DNA of 64,000 bases from Phoebastria nigripes (taxonomy: Eukaryota > Chordata > Aves > Procellariiformes > Diomedeidae). The translations under genes and the position numbers were made by a program. The notes under the pieces are model-generated. The model ran no database searches and was not told the origin of the DNA. It saw only the letters and a program-made list of their open reading frames with translations. The stretch is from contig JAYKAV010003443.1 of the NCBI GenBank assembly GCA_035582835.1, positions 355,688-419,687 of the forward strand. Direction: 5' to 3'. Position 1 is the stretch's first letter. Each line of letters opens with the position of its first letter. Below, one piece after another: positions 47,701-62,280 of the stretch.

Positions 47701-50700
47701 GCTAGAGTATGTGTTTAAACAGACATCAAGATGTAGGCATAGAGGCAGCAAGAGCCTCTATGATTATGCCATGAGATGTACATCTTCAGAAGTACGTATC
47801 AAAAGATGATAAAAATCTATCGCTGTGGCCAAAAACCAAAAGGGTAGAATTCCTTCTAACATTCACTCGCTGTCTACTTCTAAAAATCCCGTAGTGAGAT
47901 GATAAAGTATTTTAAAAAATGACCAAAATCATCATCCTAATGATAAGATTCAGGAACCTGCATTTCAAATGTGTCTGNATAAAAGACAAAACAAGCTTAC
48001 GCCACATAAAAATACTTGTTTAAACCTGCATCAATAAACAGTTGCAAGCCTTGCAATTCTAAATGCCACCTAGCTGATTCATGCTGTATCTTCACATCTC
48101 TGGTAAACAATACAGCTATTCCACCAAAATGATCAAAGTTCACCTGTCATCGTGAGATACCTGCAATCAGCCATCATTCGACATGTAACAGATGCTATCA
48201 GAATTAGTATTACCAAAATGTATTAACAACTGGCTCTGTCTACACTGCATTACAAAAGAAATGAAACCAGAGTCCATGTGGAGGCCTTATATTTGTACCA
48301 TAACCGTGTTGTCCTGTAATGCAGTATTGTGATTATTAGTAACTAGCTATAAGCTATGTAGTGAATTTGCAAGGCCTNAGGGCTCAGGCTTCTCAGACCT
48401 GCCCTGTCTCAACTTTTCTTGAACTGCCTGCGGCGTTGTCTTACTAAGTTTTGCTGTGACAGTAATTTTTCTGTTGACTGGCATTTTTTGTAATAGGACC
48501 GAGAAGAGCAGAAGAAGTGTGAGCATAACACCCAAGAAAAGGGATAAAATCTAAGAAACGTGTACTAAGAAGTGTGCGTGTAACAATTTTAACTTAGACT
48601 TTATATATACATACATATATGAATTTATGTGTAAGGNGTGCTTTCTTTTTCCCATAAACAAGTTTGTGAGTGTAGCAATACTGTGCAGCGTGTTGCCTTC
48701 GAACTGTGCATGGTGTTACAAGGAAAATGTCTGAAACCCGCAGCTGTGTGATGACACTAGCTTTGGTAGGAAGTGGCAAATGCTCTCAAAATTATTTCAT
48801 TCATCCTCCCAGTATCTGAAAGTAATTGACAAAAACTGCTGAAAAGAACATTTCTTAACTCTTTCCTACTTGCCCCAAGCTGCCCGACATACTCAAGACA
48901 TACTCATGCCATTTAAAGATTTCTCAGAACAAGTCTGAGTTCAGATGGCAGAATATAAAACATTTTAATCCAGGAAAAAATGCAGTGAGGTACTACTTTA
49001 CTTGGTAACTATAACATAATATGTGACCTGTCAACAAAGTAATATTTTAAAATGGTACCTGTGACAGAATATAACGTTACAGGAATATGTTTGTGCTCAA
49101 CTGGTTTTACCAATGTTTTTAAGAAAAACTTTAAACAAAGCAATGTTTCAAAGAATGCATTATCTGAAGGATGACGATGATGCAGAGATCCTTAGGCATG
49201 GGAGAAGATACAAAGAAAAATTGCTTATCTGGTTTCTGATAGCTAGATCTGATATTTGCAATCTACATCACTTCTTAACTAAAATCACAGTGGCTAAATC
49301 TGTGGGTTATTGAAAAACTAATTTCTGAATTTCTTTTACAAAAATATTGACAAAGAGTAGAAGAAATGCTTAGGTAGCTGGCAGGTAACACACCATCTTC
49401 CTAAAGAGTTGCACTGTGACCATTTACAGATACGGTTTAAAAATGTTCAAAATCACATTTCACTCAAAAAATACTCTCCNGTCCCCCAGTTACTTACAAG
49501 GATATATTCTGATTGAATAAACTCTGACTTTTTAATGTGGCTCCTATAATACGTTAGTATAATTCTTTTATTGAGAGAATCAAATCTAAGAGCACTTCAC
49601 TGATGAGGTCCAGCCATTGCATCACTCATCCCTATTTCACATTTCTTGCCTTACTCTGTGGAGACAAGAGAATTTCCCCCCTTTTTGGAAATACGTAACA
49701 AAAAGCAAGTTTTTATCTACTTCTTCTCTGACTTTGTGCATTTTATATGCCAGGTTTTCATTTTTGAGGCACGCTGCTCACCTTTGTTTTAAACAGAGTG
49801 TTAAGTAAATATAAAATAATCAATAGAAGAGGTAGAAACAACAATGCACATATTGGAATTTTAATATAAAGTTTGAGATCATCTAATCAAGAAATATGCG
49901 GTACATTCCAGATCAGTTAATTGGTCTTGACTGACTCAGATGTAATGGACAAGGAACAGATTTCCATACTGTGCTGAGACAGGGCATCCCTCCTCCTTCT
50001 CCCTTTTATTAGCCATGGACGTAACTAACCCAGATATTTGAAAATTAGTAAGGATTGCAATTTAATTTGCGTTGCTTGGCACTTCTTATTTGATACATTC
50101 CCATAGGCTGTTTTTCTTTGCCTGAGCCGCTTACACTGAAAAACCCACAAATTTTATCAGTATAATATACAGTACTATGAACAGCCTAAGTTTAATTATA
50201 ATTTTGCTTTCCTTAAGATTTCTCTTTGCAGTTCAGTCCTCATTTTATTCCCTTTTAATTTCACAGAGAAGATTCTGAGAACGTGTTAGGATAGCCTGGG
50301 ATTTTTTCCATTTTTATTTTATATAAACTTAAAATTACTGCTATAACCAGTAACAATACAGACAAATACCGCAAGAGTACCCCAAAAGTGTATTACAAAA
50401 CTTATTCAAGAGCACAGTACTCAGCTGAGCCAAAGGTCCATTTTGCACAGTCTGCTCTGAGAACAACCAGTAAGTAATAGATACTGAGGTGTGTGAGAGG
50501 TAAAAGTATAAACCAGCTCGTTCTATGGTGCATCCTTTCAGTTTCTAGCACTTGTGGATGTTAATTCAGAGACGATGTAAATTCTCACTGTATTTGTGAA
50601 GTAAAATATTAAAACTACATTGTTATCTTTCCATCTTGACAACAACCAATACCTTGACTCCATTAAGAGTAGGATTCTATTATACCGAGTACAGTACAAA

Positions 50701-52612
50701 CATATAATCTCTGCCATAAAAAATTGTCCAATAAAAATTTACTAGACAAAATCTACAGGGCTAAGAGGAGTTTAGGAATGGAAAGAAAAAAAATACAAAA
50801 AGCTTACCTTACACGGCTTTTCAGATAAACTCTGCTGCAAAGAACAGAAGTTTGGTATTCAAACTGCTATCTTTTTCAACTGGTTAATGGCCATCCTTTG
50901 TAATTTAATTTGTGCAGTAAGATAGTAGAGACTATGTTTTGTTCATATTTGTGCAATAACTGGCTAATCAAATGTTTCTTGATGGAGATCTCTCAAGCTG
51001 CAAGACAAAATTGAATTCCAACTGTATACAGTCTATAAAATTACTCACTAAGGGACCCAGGCCTCCTCTCCTTTTTTAATCCTAGAAAAAATGTTTTAGT
51101 AAAAATAATCTATTTGATAAAACTGTGTCCTAAGAATTACATAGTTGGATATTTTTCAAATTTTGTGTGCAATTTCTTTGTTTTCAATTCATAATGGTGT
51201 GAAAAAAACAGGAAGTGTACTTTGAAAGAAAGATCATCATTCTGAAGTGAAAAACTCCTGTTTATTCCATTTGATAGTAGGCTGGGTACAGTGTTAGTGT
51301 AGATCGTAGATGGGTAACTGAGCAAAAAAAAAGATATTTTGCTGAAGTGTAAGACTCACTCAGAGACCACTGACTCTCATTCTCACAGAGCTGCCCACAT
51401 GAACTTTCACAATTTGCCTTCAAAAACCTTATAACCTTTAGTTTATTCAGATGATAAATCCCTTATAAGCAGTATAAATCCCTATCACCGCTAACTCCTT
51501 ATTTCAAATTGAAAATATAAGTCGTATAACGTCGGATTCAGTTCAAACTACCCAGAAAACATTTCAATTCTTAATTGCGCAAGGGACGTGCTTTTTTTCC
51601 TACGATAGCTCTTCTGGATGCAAAGTTACAACACTGGCAATGTTGCAATTTACAAAGGTGCTAATGAGCTTCTTTAAACAACACAGATTATTGAAGTAAC
51701 GTTCTTCTGTTGTGATTTTACAGTGGCAGAGGAGTTTCACACAATGTGAGAGAGCATCATAATCTGCTTTTCTATTTTCTTTCTTTACTTCAGACAGAAA
51801 AAACTAAGAGAAGTGTCAAATAAAATGACACTAATTTATTTCTATCAAATGTTCCCCTATTAAAGCTCATTTTCTTATGCAAAACAAGCAAATGGAAAGA
51901 GGAGGGGGAATTCCTTCCCTGGGTAAATACAAGCTCCCTTTATTGCTTTTCAGAATGTTACATGTTTCCAAAATGACAGCAATACTCACTGGTGCCATTT
52001 TAGTCAAGTATTTATCGAAATATATTTATGGGTTTAAACACTGAAAAACATTCAGATGGGGCATGTTTTATATTTCGTTTCTCACATTCCACTTTTTTCA
52101 GGCAGTGTGAAGGAATATTGTTAATTTTTTTTGCATCAGAGATTTTAATTTATGGAAAAAACCAGATGCTTGATGGCGACCTTTCAAATGCATAAGGGAC
52201 CTGGCAAACAGCAGAAATTGAAAATTTTTAAAGAGGGAAACAATTCTTTTAAACAAATGTAATAGTTCCAGAAACCATGGTAGTCTTCAGATCGTTCAGT
52301 CTCAGTGTTTATGATAAGTTACAGCAATTTCCAAAGAAGAGAGATCAAACACAATTGAAAGAAATTTTGCCTCCAGTAATCTACAGATTACACGATACCA
52401 AATGCAACCACCAGCATAAATAGGCATACCACTTTTAAGTTACAGACACACTGAATCCCTTATAGCAAAGAGTAATTTCATCCACTACTAAAAATGACAA
52501 ATCTCTTTTAAGTGCTTGTCGTTTCTAAGGACAACAACTACTGTTATATTATGAATATTCTTAACCAAGATCAATAACAGCGCTTGTTTATTTGGGCTTT
52601 TTTGCTTTTAAG
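44737..52612. other. AT-rich non-coding sequence
   Basis: No supported gene. A 108-codon plus frame at 46039-46365 ends in lysines encoded by a 17-base poly-A (46338-46354) followed by AAT repeats (46362-46373), and shows no domain. Positions 45660-46020 are less AT-rich and could be an old repeat or non-coding exon, but I cannot assign them. The remainder is unique AT-rich DNA. Confidence 0.6.
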
Positions 52613-52977
52613 GGAGTTAGATTGGGAGAAAACTAGATACAGCTGCACAGTCTCTGTATGTATCTCCAAGGCGATACTGGGCTATTTCACAGAATTCCTG
52701 TTCCAGTACCCCGTTATTACTCTCCATAACGGTACGACCAGTCTTGATGGTGTCCTCATAGGTGACAGAAATTTTGCAGTTTCGTTGTCTTTGGCTTCCC
52801 TTCCTTCTTCTCCTACCACCTATGACTCTGTTGCTACTGGGTGGTTTGACATTAGTCCACTGACCCTTCCCTCCCCAAAACTTCAGCAGCCACTACAAGC
52901 AGCATTTGGTCATGAAGGTGCCCATCGGGGCTTTATAGGTATTGTTAGGTCCAAGTGCTATGCCTAAAGAGTCCGTG
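52613..52977 (+). other. Exon-like interval (365 bases), unidentified
   Basis: A pyrimidine-rich acceptor (GGGCTTTTTTGCTTTTAAG) ends at 52612 and a consensus-like donor (GTG|GTAAGA) starts at 52978. The interval between is clearly less AT-rich than its surroundings. One frame is open through the acceptor and for about 117 codons, to a TAA at 52965-52967 just before the donor. The peptide (for example FQYPVITLHNGTTSLDGVL and AAFGHEGAHRGFIGIVRSK) shows no domain I recognise. A stop so close to a donor is unusual for a coding exon, so a lncRNA exon, an old repeat with fortuitous splice sites, or chance are all possible. Confidence 0.25.
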
Positions 52978-55900
52978 GTAAGATAATCAAATTTATCCTA
53001 AACTGTATTACAACATCCAATTTAAATTTTATGATTTAATAGCAACCACATCTTAAATACATAAATAAATCACCTTGGTTTTTTTAAAACTACAAAATAT
53101 AAAGAGGTCTCATCACGTAAAATAATTACTAAGTATTTCTCAAAAATCAAGCTTGATAAATACTCAGGTATGCCTTAAGTGTTCTGTGTCCTCTGAAGAC
53201 ATCGTGTCATGTATTTCTCTTTTCCTAGAACAGCTGCCTCTCATTTTAAGTTAGGCATTCAAATGGGGTGTTGGAAGTTCCGCCGCAAGATTAATTTTCT
53301 GCAGAACTCTACAGGTAACAAGGGTAAGATGTCTGAGAATAGACTGGGGCTCTGAGAAATCATGTATGACAACAGTAATGTGGAACCTATCAGATAATCA
53401 CATTACCGTTTGAAATTCTCCAAATGTCAGCTGTGGAAAAATAATATTTCACAGGTTTTCACAGTTCTATTCACTTTTCATTGAAATCCAGTAAAACCAC
53501 AGAAAACAGATGGAGAAACAATCAGGAACCCAACAAAAATGTAAATATAAGATTTTGCACAACAGAAATAAGTTTTGCAGATTTACCAAAGGAATACTTT
53601 GATATTGTTTCAACTGTTAGAAGAACATCTAGCTTAGGATTTCAGATTAAACAGCTTATTTGCATACTGTGGTTTCTATGATTGCTAGTTATTCTTTAAA
53701 TAGGTTTGGAAAGCCAAACTGCAGAACTTGATTTAGAATCACAGGAAACTACCTACCTACATGGTTTTCCTTGAGATTTGTCTTTCAGGAAATCCTTATT
53801 TTTGCTCCACCTCATTAGACAAACATTTCTGAAACTGGTTGAGATACCCTGAGAACCCACGTGAAGGAAAAATGGTATTCCTATTCTCATTAATAATTTT
53901 TCTTATTTAGTAAACTAAAACTTATCAGCACAGCAAGAACAAACCACACATTAAAATGTAAGTATAATTGAGATCTAACATTAATGTTTTCTAGAACCTT
54001 TAGTCAAAAGCATTTCCACTGGGTACACAAGTTCCTAGGGGCACAGAAATACGACAGCCTCAGTGAGATGACAGCAGCCTCAGAAATACCAATAGCAATT
54101 GAAAGCAATGCTATTGTGAGAATGATATGTTGCAGAAGTGAGACTGTGGAAGAACACAAAGCTTACTCCATCCCTGCTAATTTGTACTAAATAGAGAATA
54201 ATTTCCTTTGGTAAGAGTGATTTTTCAAACAAAAGATGTTTTTCCTAGGAAAAAATCATTAGTTCACGGGTTTCTAAATTCTTTTTTTCATTTTCAAACG
54301 TCTCCTGTCTAAGAACAATGTATTTCAGAGTACTTTTTNTTGTTGTCTTTTGTCCATGTGACAAACACTTCTTATCTACCGCATACTNGTTTTATGAACG
54401 ATATAAAAATTTTCGTGATGTTAAAGCTTTCAGGATTTTAGATCTGAGAGTCTTCTGATCACGAAGCTCAGAAAGTTTCAGAACGCACATGTAACAGTAG
54501 GCCAGAGCTGAACTTACATGCCTCATAACTGGGGGGCTGAGGGGGTAATTATTTATGTCCTTCTTCAGAGAAGCTATTCTTTGTGTTTTGTATATAAGAA
54601 CAACATTTACATTGCTTCCATCAGCCTCATTCAAATGCAGAAGTTATACCACATTGTTTTCTTCATTTAATTCATTTGAGATATCCTTAGGACATGAGTC
54701 CACATGACACATATTTTTGGCACTGATATCTGAAGAAACAATGCTTATTTCTTGATAATATAAGCCATCACTGTATACGTTCCTTCCCATCTTTCTTTCT
54801 AATCACTTTTTCTGTAAAGCTGATTCACTTTTTTTTTACAGGTTTGCCTATGGGTTTGGACACATCGATTGCTTTCTTGCAATTGTATTCTTATGTCTGC
54901 CATTCTTCTTGATCTAATTTAATCAGTAAGACAGTGCATTTGAGCATTCTCTGTTTAATATTCTGACCTCAATGCTACCATAAGAGAAAAGCTCACATAA
55001 TGGATTTCCCTATCATTTCAACATCTTTTTTTTTTTTTTGTGGATGAAGGTATACGTTAAAATATTTCCAGTCTCTGCTCTTAAGTCAATTTATGGATTT
55101 TTGACAAAATTTTCAGTATCCTTCTAGTCCATTAAGAACCCTCTTTGAGCACAGCACTAAATTACTCTTCATCTTTTCCTGTTCTCTTGCCCCATGTTCA
55201 ATGATGTCTTGGGTGTTGTCTGAATAAAAAAAAAAAAAAAAACAAACCCAAAATCTACCAACTGTGTTTCATTCAAATTCTGCAAGAAAACTTACTCTAA
55301 TTGAATTTTGATGTGGCTGTCCCTTCCCTTCTTTTCCCAGACTTTTTTAACTTTATGACTGCTAAACACCTTAAAAATTATCTCACTTGCTCTCCTATTA
55401 CATGGTCAAAGCATATGATTTCCATGTATTACACATNTTGGAAAAGTTCCTCTGCATTAATGTTGAAATGGCTATGAAGATTTCATGCTATAGCACAATT
55501 TTCCTGAAATCAGGGCTTGATAAAGATGAAGCAGAATAATGAGATTTTTTTTTTTTTTTAATTAGGAATTCTGAATTCTTGGTGGTGTCAGCACTAATTT
55601 TTTTTAAATTATGAAAACTATAATAATTCAAAGAGTTTTCAAACAACATTTTCTGTTTCATGATTTTGATGCCAATTTGGTAATGGTTTTGCTGCTTACA
55701 TCCCACTGACAACTTCCAATCCACATACTAGTCAAGTTTCACTAAAGCTTTTTAACAGCTTCCTTTAGTCTTGTCAATTCAGAAGATGATCAGAACAAAA
55801 AGTACCAAAGAATACAAGAAAGGTTTTGCNTGCCAGATGTCTAGTGAGTAAATGTGTACCAATTTAATCTCCTTCTTTCGACATACTAATTTCAATTTTA

Positions 55901-57362
55901 TTGTTTTCTAGTTATTATTACTTACTGTTTGATACATTCTGATGCTGCAAATTCTTGTCCCCATGCTTTGAAGAAAGGCCTATTTATATGCTTGAAGTCT
56001 TGAGAGTGTGCGTTGCTGAGCCGGAGGCCTAGTTTATAAACTTTGTAAAGAATGAGACACCACACATCTTGAAATTTTTTCCTGGGTTGCTTTAAGAAGC
56101 TTTTCACAGATGCTTTTTTAAATAAACCTCAGATGCAAACTTGTAAAATGCTCAGATTCTTTTACTGTAAGGTTTTCTATTCAACAAAATTCAACAGTAC
56201 AGTTTTGACCCAGTAGTCCCAGTATGAGCTGAAATATGCTTAGTTCCTGAGGAGGACATTGAATAGAAGTTTATGTGACCAAAAGTAAACCGTAATGAGG
56301 GACCCAGTATTTGTCAGTTACTGTGCAGCAAACTCAATCCAATTCTATTTGTACCAGCGAGAGGGACAGGAACGATCACTTATCCTGCTGCAACTTTTGT
56401 CATTCTATTTTTTCAGTAGCAATTTAGACAGATTTTAGTCTATCCAGCTGATGCACGACCTCCAACTATGCATTCCCATCATCACCTTTTTGTCACCACA
56501 AATGCCACTGTGACTTCATAGGATGACAGCTCAGGGAGCTCTTTCTAGATGAAAATTGCCATCTTCCCGCACCAACATAGGCACTCTCCAGCACCCTCCC
56601 CACCCCTCCAAAAAAAAAAAAAGTTTTCAGCTTGATCACTTTCCCAAGCTGGCTCACTGTGCAGTCACACAAGCGGTCGTGCTAACACATGCTGCAAGGT
56701 GGAGATGGTCAGGGCCACAGGAAGTCCCACAGAAGTCCTCAGCTGAACGGTCTTCAGTTCTGTGGGACCGTATTGTCAAACACACTTTTGCTGCATCCAC
56801 AAGGAAGTAAAGCCCGCACTTTCCCTCTGGGACTTTCATTGCTTCTGTCTACCAAGCTCCCTTCCAACTCTAAATCCTTATTTCCAGTTCTAAGACTTTA
56901 CACAGCCTTGGAAAATTGTTTCTTCAGTGCTAAATCCAGGGTGGAGGTTAATTCATTCAACCTTGTAGCATGGAGAGCAGAGAAACTGAAGCATGTATAA
57001 ACGCTGTAGCAAAGCATTTCAGTAGTCTTCAAATCATTCAAAACTTTCATGCATATGATGGCTACTCAATATCTTATTTTTAATAGTTCACGATAATAAT
57101 AATAGAGCTTATTAGCCTCAGTTGAAAACAAAGGAAGTCAGAGCACCAAATGAGGATATTTTGAAACTGATACCTTGTTCAGATCTTTCTAAATGACTGT
57201 CAATTCCTTTTCAAAATTTGCCTTGAAAAAAATCTGATTTTTAGCCCATAGTAACCCCATATAAAGCCACAATACTTAACCTAATAAACTCCCTTATTAC
57301 TGATTAGTGTTCTCCAGTGTTATTGATTTGTTCTTTGTTTAAAGCAAGCTATATTTTATAGA
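52978..57362. other. AT-rich non-coding sequence
   Basis: No supported gene. It contains poly-T (55026-55039), poly-A (55226-55242) and a less AT-rich patch at 56540-56900. Both strands of that patch have 60-100 codon frames but no family resemblance or clear splice pairs. Confidence 0.6.
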
Positions 57363-57393
57363 GCCAATAAAAAAGCCAATAAAAAAGCCAATA
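57363..57393 (+). repeat. Tandem GCCAATAAAAAA units (2.6 copies)
   Basis: The 12-base unit GCCAATAAAAAA is repeated twice perfectly, followed by GCCAATA. Each unit contains a CCAAT pentamer, but there is no promoter context. Confidence 0.8.
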
Positions 57394-60300
57394 TGGGCTT
57401 TGTTGAACAGAAATGGATTTCCTGAGTTATTCTGTCACATCAGACACCCATGTCACAAAATTGCCTTCATAAAATTATTGAGCCCTGTCTTAGAAGCCTC
57501 TTATTATTTGACTTTTGTTTCCTGTATTTGCAGTGAAAGACAGCTTTTACTTGCTAGGAAGCTTTAGCAAGACATTAAGGGCCTTCTAATTTAGTTATTT
57601 TTATTCATGACCAGGTTATAACNATTCATCTTCTTATAATATTTTTATTTAGTTCTTTCCCTTTCTCAGTGAGTAACCCTATTTGTATTTATGGACAGCA
57701 ACCATTCAATCCTCCTTGCTATGTCAATCATGCCAAGTTATTCACATATATGAAAGACATTTCTCTCCTTCAACGTTTTTGCTAGCAACTTTCACTTTTC
57801 TAGCTTGTCAAGAATCTGTACACATTTGATCTACTACAAGATACATCTTGATGGGGTGGGGAGAAATCAACCACAAGCCCCTAATCTTGGTGCTTAGACA
57901 CCTCTATTTAGAGCTATAAGCAAATTGCTTACCCAACTGAAATGTGACATCTCACAAGGACAGCACAGGTGACAGTCAAGGAGCGACATTTTGTGAGGGA
58001 AGATGGTGAGCAGACCGTATGGACTGCAGGTTCCTGGAATCAGCCTACTCCTCTGCGAAGGGAGGAAACTCTACCTTTGGTTGGTGCAAATGGCAGGCGG
58101 CTCCTCCGAAGGCCATCCTCCATAAACAGTCCCTGTCACCAGCCAAGGGAGGCAGCCACAGAAAGCAGTGACCCTGAAAGTCATTAAAGCAGCTCAAAAC
58201 CACCAAAACACACAGTTATTTCTTCCTCATAATCATAGCTCTTAATCCAACATCTGCTGTTGGTTCACTGGAGGTTCACAGGTGTCAAATAGCTTTGAAA
58301 ATCTACTTGCCTATGAAACATTCTGAAGAAGTTCGGTTTTCTTGCTGGTGATAAGTAGCCTTAGTGAGTATACCTGTGCTGACTTCAGCAGGCCTGATGT
58401 CATAAAATTATGCCAGATTTTACAGAGATTCCAGTGGTAAAACGTTTCATTATTTATTTTTAGTCTACACAGAATTAAAAAAAACAAACACAAATATATT
58501 TTTTCTTACTCAGAGAAGTAGAACACACTATATACTTGTATTCAGAACAGAAAAACTTAATTTTAATAGCTCCAGCTAGAAGTAGGTCATGATTAGTATT
58601 TTGTTTTGTCATAAACCTTATTTTTTCAGTGGAATTCCTCACCGCAAACATCCCCTTCTAGGGGGAAACATCTCCCTTCTTCTAGGAAGAAATTTTGATC
58701 ATTTCCAAAATTATGATGATAGAATATTTCTTATTTTTTGTGATCATAAATCAACAATAAACAAGCGTTGATGCATTTCAGCTCTCCAGAGGTACAAGTG
58801 CATTACTGAGAATAAATATTGTCCTGTTGCTACAATATGAATAATTCATCATGACTAAGATCTCTTCATCTTTATTTTCCACTATGCCTCTTCTGAAATG
58901 CAGTCCTGGGAACATAATTTATAGAAAGTGTACACTTCTTACATACTTTATCTTACTCTCTGTGATGTCACACTCTAAACACTGAAAATGGCATGCCCAT
59001 TAAATTTAATTATAAGGTATCCATTTTAATAAATATACTCAGAACCTGTGTGTTTATCAATATGTTATTTGCCATTATCAGCTGGAGTAGTATCCTATTT
59101 ATACACAGGACTATTGTGTTTTGTACCCTTTCTTTACTGGCAGTGTCCATGACAAGCAAAAAATCATATATAATGTAGCAAGTAAAATAATAAACATTAA
59201 TTTACTCTGCATCTAATATGTATGCTACCTAAAAGAGGAATGGATGTCACTTNATGTAATGGTATTTTTTTTAATATTCCAGCAATGGAAAATACAGTGA
59301 GTTTTTACCTGTGCCATTATTTTAAATTCTAAACATATTTTCAGAAAAGTCATTTCTTCTCTTTACTTAGTAAGCTGTTTATCATAGATTTGATTTGTTC
59401 ANTCTCCAAATCAAGAATGTTTTTTATTGAATGGGAGATTTGTATTGTTATTCTTCACTTTAAAGATCAAAGTCTTTTGTCTCCTACATCACAGTCTGTG
59501 TTTGATCAGAGGTCTATTATTAAAATGCATTTTTGTTTTATGGAAAATATTTGCAGTCATATATAAAGTCACAGCTATCTTACTATAAAAACAATTGCTC
59601 TGAAACAAAGGTGCTTTTTCTTTTTTTTTAATTTAACAAACAATAAACTTTTCTGTGCTGAATTAAGAAGATTCGGGTGTTTCATGAAGAGAGAAAGAAA
59701 ACGTTGATGATTATTTAAAATAAACCTTCAATCCAATATTGTGTCCATTTTTATGGGGGAGCTTATTAGTTGTTCAAGCTGCATATCCTTGTTTCAGATT
59801 CGATGACTCACTGTATAATAAACACAGTTAATGATAATTGCTCAATAGCTTTCTCCATTGTTAGGCTGTAGGTATTTTAGCTCATGCTAAAATATTAGGT
59901 AAACATGGAGAAAAATTTACTCCAGACTTCAATACAGGACAATGAACTGTATGGTTGTACTCATGAGAAAATAATGTAAATTGCTTCAGATATTGGTACA
60001 TTTGGAAACTGATGCTTCTTAACAAGTGCATATAATAGAAATAAATGAGAAATACAAGTGAATATTGGTAGAAACAGTAGGTTAGTGAATTATCTGCATA
60101 GTTTAGGGGTGCTACCATATGTTCAAATGTGCCGTTGGTCCTTAGCAGAATGTACTGATCTCAAAGCTGTCCCAAGCAAATGAATATGCAAGGAAATAAA
60201 ATGAGAATGTGGCATTAGAAAGTCAAAGCAGTTTATTCAGTGTAGCTTGTGAACTCAAAGGAAAAAAATCAGAATGGAGAATTCTACTTTCTGTGTTGAA

Positions 60301-62280
60301 AAAGTAGCAGAAATAACAAACAGATGTTTTAAGATGACACAGTAACTACTGATCAAAGTACTATTGGGTGCATGGAAAGAAAGAATGGCATTTAAATTTG
60401 AATGAAAATCAAAATGAAATCTAGGAATAGCAATGAAAATAGTAGAAGTAGGAAAAGACAGTGCTTAAAGGTTACAACAAATCTGAAAAAAAAGATGAGA
60501 AATAAAAACGTATTTGATGGTCTAATAACTAGGGAAAATTCAAAAATGAAAAGTCTTCAAAATCTTTCTTTCTATAGTCATTAGGCGTGAGTTTTAAAGA
60601 AGCAAGGTGGCGATTAGTGCTTTTTTCTCCGTTTCATAGAACAGGTGTTTAATTCTGCAAGTGTCTCTTAAAATCACAGCCCAAAGGATTTTCAGCATGT
60701 GAAAAACTAGGACCGGAGTAACAGACAAAGAGCTCAGCAATGAAAAAAATAACAATACTGAAGATGAAATGACTAAAAAAAAAAGTTAGTAAGTGTACTT
60801 AAAGCTATCCATAGCGGAGCAGACCTATTCTTTTGTATATGATAGTCTTTTATTTCAGGAACTCAACCTGTACCAAGTGACAGAAAATCCAGTTTGCACT
60901 ACCAAAGGATGTCTTCTTGCACTTTCAGCTGCATTTTAAAAAAATTACTAACTTATTTCTATACAGCACCTCCAAATTCACATACACTTGCTGTCCATGA
61001 TTGTTATTTCAATAAAAAAGAACAGTGTATTGGTTTACAATATGCTCATGCATAATTTTTCAGGGATATCACTATTGTTCCACGTTAAAGCTGAATATGA
61101 CATTTTATTTGTGTAACTGGAGAGATTCCTGATATTTATCATCCCTTTGGTTTTAACAACTATTTTATCATGCATCATAGGATGGGGCTATTGTTTGCAG
61201 CTGTGCATTTGATGAAAATGAAATCTGCACTTTTACCAATATAAAAAAAAGTTTTACTGAACACACAGCAATGATCTTTATCATGATTTGCTCATCTGAG
61301 CTGATCAAAGTCTCATCTGTACCATCAGAAAAGCAAAACAACAATAATCAATTATCAAATCCCATTAAAAGTGAAAATGAGGATTAACCTCATGTTACAG
61401 CAGCCTCTCTGACTCTCATATCATTAATCACATTTTATAAACAATCATCGAATCTATGGTCCAGTAAGGACGTGGAAACCCCCTCACAAAATATTCAGTG
61501 TGCTCACTAATTCCTTTCCTTCTGTTCTGAATATAGGGACATGTTCATATTCCATATTTAATCGATTTCAATTTAGAAATCTGGAAAATCCTGGGATAAA
61601 ATACTAATTTGAGTTAATGAACCAATAAACTCTTCATCTCTCCACAATTAAAAAGTGTGGGTTGTATAATCCTCTTTCTGTAGATAGGGATGTTTTTTTT
61701 ACTGAATATCCTCAAAGGGAGTATAACTGTACTCTTCTTTTGTCTTTTCACCACACTAGGCTGTTTGAAAAGTTGATATAACCGTGTGTGAGCTCAAATG
61801 GCCTCTTCCCAACCTTTTTGTGCCTAAATCATAAAGAAGCTATGATACAGAATTCTAATGCCAGCAACCTGCTAATACCATGGTGAAAGACCTGTTATAC
61901 ATAGAAGCAAGGGTGTCACTAAGAGCTAGCAAACATAGNAGTAGTGAAGGGAACGTAAGAGATGCCTCAAAATACTATTTTTCCTTGCTCTCGTCAATTT
62001 ATCAGGAATAAAACAAGGGCAGAATTTTCTTTGTTCTTATAGGAATTACAATTCAATGAGAACTTAAAACTTTCTTCTTCTCCCTCTGACATTTTTTCCA
62101 TGATACATATCTCTCTGAGGTCCTCAAGCTCCAAGTCAGCACACCTACTTTGGCTATGGCTTTTCTGGAGACAGCCTTCAACAACCTGCGTAAAAGAAAA
62201 TGGAATGCAGATGAGAGTCGCTCAGAAAATTAATACTGGATTTTTATTTCCAAGCTAAAAAGATTCTTTGATTTTGGTAG
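57394..62280. other. AT-rich non-coding sequence
   Basis: No supported gene. A less AT-rich patch at 57950-58195 has a 72-codon frame without motifs. Around 61190-61460 the sequence is rich in homeodomain- and SOX-like words, including TAATCAATTA at 61345-61354, which may indicate a conserved regulatory element. Confidence 0.6.

Noticed and set aside
56540..57000. Less AT-rich patch with overlapping frames of 60-103 codons
   Set aside because: Frames overlap on both strands, show no motif, and lack a convincing acceptor-donor pair.
57969..58187. 72-codon frame in a less AT-rich patch
   Set aside because: No domain, no strong splice or poly-A signals; not distinguishable from chance.
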